Positions 7,712 through 9,594 of a stretch of 9,594 bases of DNA are shown here, piece by piece (position 1 is the first letter of the stretch; each line of letters starts with the position of its first letter). Under the pieces are notes generated by a model. The model saw nothing but the letters and a program-made list of their open reading frames with translations. It did no database searches and was not told the DNA's origin. The stretch is from the NCBI GenBank assembly GCA_964556675.1, contig CAZKYN010000125.1:1-9594 (forward strand), in the 5' to 3' direction. This stretch comes from JBDKTK01 sp964556675 (GTDB lineage Bacteria; Desulfobacterota; Syntrophia; Syntrophales; UBA4778). Both the position numbers and the translations under genes were made by a program.

Positions 7712-8583
7712 ATTGCATTCATCTTCACAAGGACTCCTGCTTTTTCGGCGACAGCGCGGCCTTTTCCGGAATAAACGAAATTCATAAACTGTGCAGCCGG
7801 CGTAGACAGCCTTCCGGCTGTAGCGAATCCGATATCCTTGGCAAGCCGGTAGGCGCCGCTCGCAAGGTTTTTCCGGCTGGGCGGCACGCCGTTGAGGGCG
7901 ACGACGTTAAGCGGCCAATTGCCGGCGCGCAGCCCCGTCAGCGCCCCCGTGCCGATTCCACCCGGTGTGCCGGACACCGCTTTATCGGATTCGGGATCGG
8001 TGATTGCTATGATCATCCCGCCGCGTTTCCTTGCGATGTCGACAGCCTCAGCCATGCCGGGTGAGAGCCCTTTCAGAATCCTGGTATCGATATCTCTCTC
8101 AGGGCGCAGGACTATCCTGATCCTTTCCCCGTCGGACCATATCGTTCTTTTCCCGGAGTAGATGTCCTCCAGTTCCCGGGTGGAGATGTTTTTCAATGGG
8201 ACCCCCTTATGGGTCACGACTGCCAGCGGGGTTTGCCCATAGGCCCTGAGGATGCATCCCGCGGCAATATCTTCAGGCTTTAAGGGACTGCTGATAACCG
8301 CGATATCGAGGGCGCCTGCAAGGACGGCCTTGACGGACCCCGCGCTTCCCAGGGGCCTCTCCATTACGAACTTGACGCCTTTCTTCTGCCTTGTATAAGC
8401 CTTGATCATGGGTTTCATCAATTCGAGGCCGCTCCCCGATCCGTTGATGCGGATAATATCTGCTGAAATTGCGTTAAGCGGCCGGGACATGAAAATAAGG
8501 TTCAGGAGGATGAGCGGCAGGATGACTTTTCCGCAGACGGGACCTTTGCGCGCAATAACGGAAAAACACTGCGGGGGCGGCAT
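7708..8583 (-). CDS. Exported PstS-like solute-binding protein (phosphate-type periplasmic binding fold)
   Basis: Predicted periplasmic protein of 291 residues. The N-terminus has basic residues followed by a hydrophobic stretch (VILPLILLNLIFM, 20-32) and a plausible signal-peptidase site near A39-S40-A41. The mature part of about 250 residues follows the type II binding-protein pattern of phosphate-binding PstS relatives: INGSGSGLELMKPMI (46-60), GSAGSVKAVLAGALDIAVIS (79-98), LEDIYSGKRTIWSDG (138-152) and TPGGIGTGAL (206-215). It is shorter than classical PstS (over 300 mature residues in E. coli), and the usual SGT phosphate-binding triplet after the R-P-E segment reads IDT (R160 to T167), so phosphate should not be assumed. 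No pstC, pstA or pstB homologue is adjacent. The ATG directly follows the TAA of the upstream kinase, with AAGGAG (8601-8596) 12 bases before it, and the gene ends inside ATGA shared with the next kinase. It probably acts in ligand sensing rather than uptake, but that is inference. Confidence 0.85.
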   Translation of the reverse strand: MPPPQCFSVIARKGPVCGKVILPLILLNLIFMSRPLNAISADIIRINGSGSGLELMKPMIKAYTRQKKGVKFVMERPLGSAGSVKAVLAGALDIAVISSPLKPEDIAAGCILRAYGQTPLAVVTHKGVPLKNISTRELEDIYSGKRTIWSDGERIRIVLRPERDIDTRILKGLSPGMAEAVDIARKRGGMIIAITDPESDKAVSGTPGGIGTGALTGLRAGNWPLNVVALNGVPPSRKNLASGAYRLAKDIGFATAGRLSTPAAQFMNFVYSGKGRAVAEKAGVLVKMNAI

Positions 8584-9594
8584 TTACCGGTCCAGCTCCT
8601 TTCTGACCTCGACCCCGATCTTCTCCAGGATGTAAGGCTTGCGGACGTAGACGCCGGCCCCGAGCTGCTGAGCTCTCTTTACCCGGTCCGTCTCCGAAAA
8701 ACCGCTCACGATAATCGCTTTCTGCCCGGGTTTGATTTTCAGTATCCTCTTGTAAGTTTCCAGCCCGTCGATGCCCGGGTCCATGATCATATCCAGGATT
8801 ACGAGATCGACTTTGTTTCGCGACAGGAACTCTACAGCTTCCTCGCCGCTGGGGACGGACCTGACTTTGTAGCCGATGGAGCCCAGCATTGCGGCGGCGA
8901 GCTCCCTTTGCCCTTCCATATCGTCAACCACGAGGATGGATTCACCCTTTCCCATGTAATCCGCGGCCGCAGAAGACGCGCTGACAACAGAGATCCGCTC
9001 GCGGGACACGGGGAAATAAAGCACGAAGTCCGTCCCCTCGCCGGGCCGGGTCTTGACGTCTATGTACCCCATGTGGTCTTTTACCGTGCCCCAGACAACC
9101 GTGAGCCCCAGGCCTGTGCCGCTCCTCCCCATGACCTTCTTAGTGAAGAACGGCTCGAAGATCCTGTCGATGTCCGCGGCGGAGATCCCCTCTCCGCTGT
9201 CCGATACGGTCAGGACTGCGTAGTCGCCTTCCTGCACGTCATCGTAACCCTGCACCGGCCTGTCCAGATAACGGTTCTCCGTCCTGATGGCGATTTCCCC
9301 CCGGCCCTTAATGGCCTCAGCGGCATTTGACACCAGGTTGGCGAGGCTCTTTTCCAGGTGGATCGGGGAACCCTTGATGTTTAAAAGGTTTTTTTCGAGA
9401 TTGGTTTTAAATACAGTGGACGGATAGTGTTCGCTCAGCTTTTCGAACTCAGGGGTCTGGAAATAAGAGGTCACTACGGAGTTCAGGTTTATTATTTCCG
9501 CGACGGCCACGCCTCTCCTGGTCAGAGTAAGGAGGTCCTGGATGATAGCCGCCCCTTTCTGCCCGGATTGGAGGATGTTGGCCGCGTATTTCCT
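8584..9594 (-). CDS. Hybrid histidine kinase, C-terminal part (HATPase and receiver; 5' end beyond window)
   Basis: The open frame runs to the window edge without a start. A GTG at 9510 could be mistaken for one, but the 28 codons before it encode kinase dimerisation-helix sequence (for example AAIIQDLLTLTRRG), so the gene begins outside. The H-box histidine is not visible. Counting from the first visible codon, the ATPase domain shows N-box NLVSNAAEAI (86-95), G1 DSGEGI (132-137), FEPFFTKK (146-153) and GTGLGLTVV (159-167). The C-terminal receiver has acidic pair D224/D225, phospho-acceptor D268 in LDMIMDPGIDG, S297 and K319 in RKP, and ends 17 residues later. It is thus a hybrid kinase with an intact ATP-binding site and receiver. 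Its sensor is unseen, so whether it is a membrane protein is unknown. TAA abuts the ATG of the binding-protein gene, making it the most upstream visible member of the three-gene unit. Confidence 0.94.
   Translation of the reverse strand, partial: RKYAANILQSGQKGAAIIQDLLTLTRRGVAVAEIINLNSVVTSYFQTPEFEKLSEHYPSTVFKTNLEKNLLNIKGSPIHLEKSLANLVSNAAEAIKGRGEIAIRTENRYLDRPVQGYDDVQEGDYAVLTVSDSGEGISAADIDRIFEPFFTKKVMGRSGTGLGLTVVWGTVKDHMGYIDVKTRPGEGTDFVLYFPVSRERISVVSASSAAADYMGKGESILVVDDMEGQRELAAAMLGSIGYKVRSVPSGEEAVEFLSRNKVDLVILDMIMDPGIDGLETYKRILKIKPGQKAIIVSGFSETDRVKRAQQLGAGVYVRKPYILEKIGVEVRKELDR

Noticed and set aside
7708..8583. Naming the binding protein pstS
   Set aside because: It is short, lacks the SGT triplet and has no transport genes beside it, so a phosphate-uptake name is not justified.
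8584..9510. Partial hybrid kinase beginning at GTG 9510 as a complete 308-residue protein
   Set aside because: The frame stays open to the window edge, and the 28 upstream codons encode typical kinase dimerisation-helix sequence, so GTG 9510 is internal.

Overview
All genes in this window lie on the minus strand, so transcription runs from high to low coordinates. The content is almost entirely signal transduction: three PAS-rich or hybrid histidine kinases, a periplasmic solute-binding protein, a response regulator with an HD-GYP cyclic-di-GMP phosphodiesterase domain, and the first 146 codons of a LysE/RhtB-type amino-acid exporter. Moderate GC (roughly 55% by eye), very large multi-PAS kinases, a hybrid kinase next to a PstS-like binding protein, and a CACHE-type kinase paired with REC-HD-GYP all suggest a free-living Gram-negative bacterium of the former Deltaproteobacteria (Desulfobacterota and relatives). 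That placement is an inference from gene style, not from a marker gene.

Layout in transcription order. (1) 9594-8584: C-terminal part of a hybrid histidine kinase whose N-terminus, including the phospho-accepting histidine, lies beyond the window edge. (2) 8583-7708: exported PstS-like solute-binding protein; its ATG directly follows the kinase's TAA. (3) 7711-4502: 1069-residue membrane hybrid kinase (short sensor, four PAS, HisKA, HATPase, REC), overlapping gene 2 by ATGA. These three form one tightly coupled unit. (4) 4501-4294: a 208-base intergenic stretch with a plausible sigma70-type promoter. (5) 4293-1477: 938-residue membrane kinase with a large periplasmic double-CACHE-like sensor and three PAS domains, but no receiver. 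(6) 1448-471: REC-HD-GYP regulator 28 bases downstream, its probable partner. (7) 438-<1: LysE/RhtB exporter, starting at TTG 32 bases after the regulator.

Reading of the system. The downstream unit looks like a complete pathway: the periplasmic CACHE sensor drives the kinase, which phosphorylates the receiver and so controls c-di-GMP hydrolysis. The upstream unit looks like a ligand-sensing node in which a stand-alone binding protein with no transporter genes beside it could present a ligand to one or both flanking kinases. Neither hybrid kinase has an HPt or DNA-binding partner here, so their outputs are unknown. There is no RNA gene, CRISPR array, insertion sequence or convincing terminator, and no stretch over 300 bases lacks a gene. 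Most of the window is a conventional, if dense, signalling cluster; the transporter-less binding protein between two hybrid kinases is the part most worth a second look.
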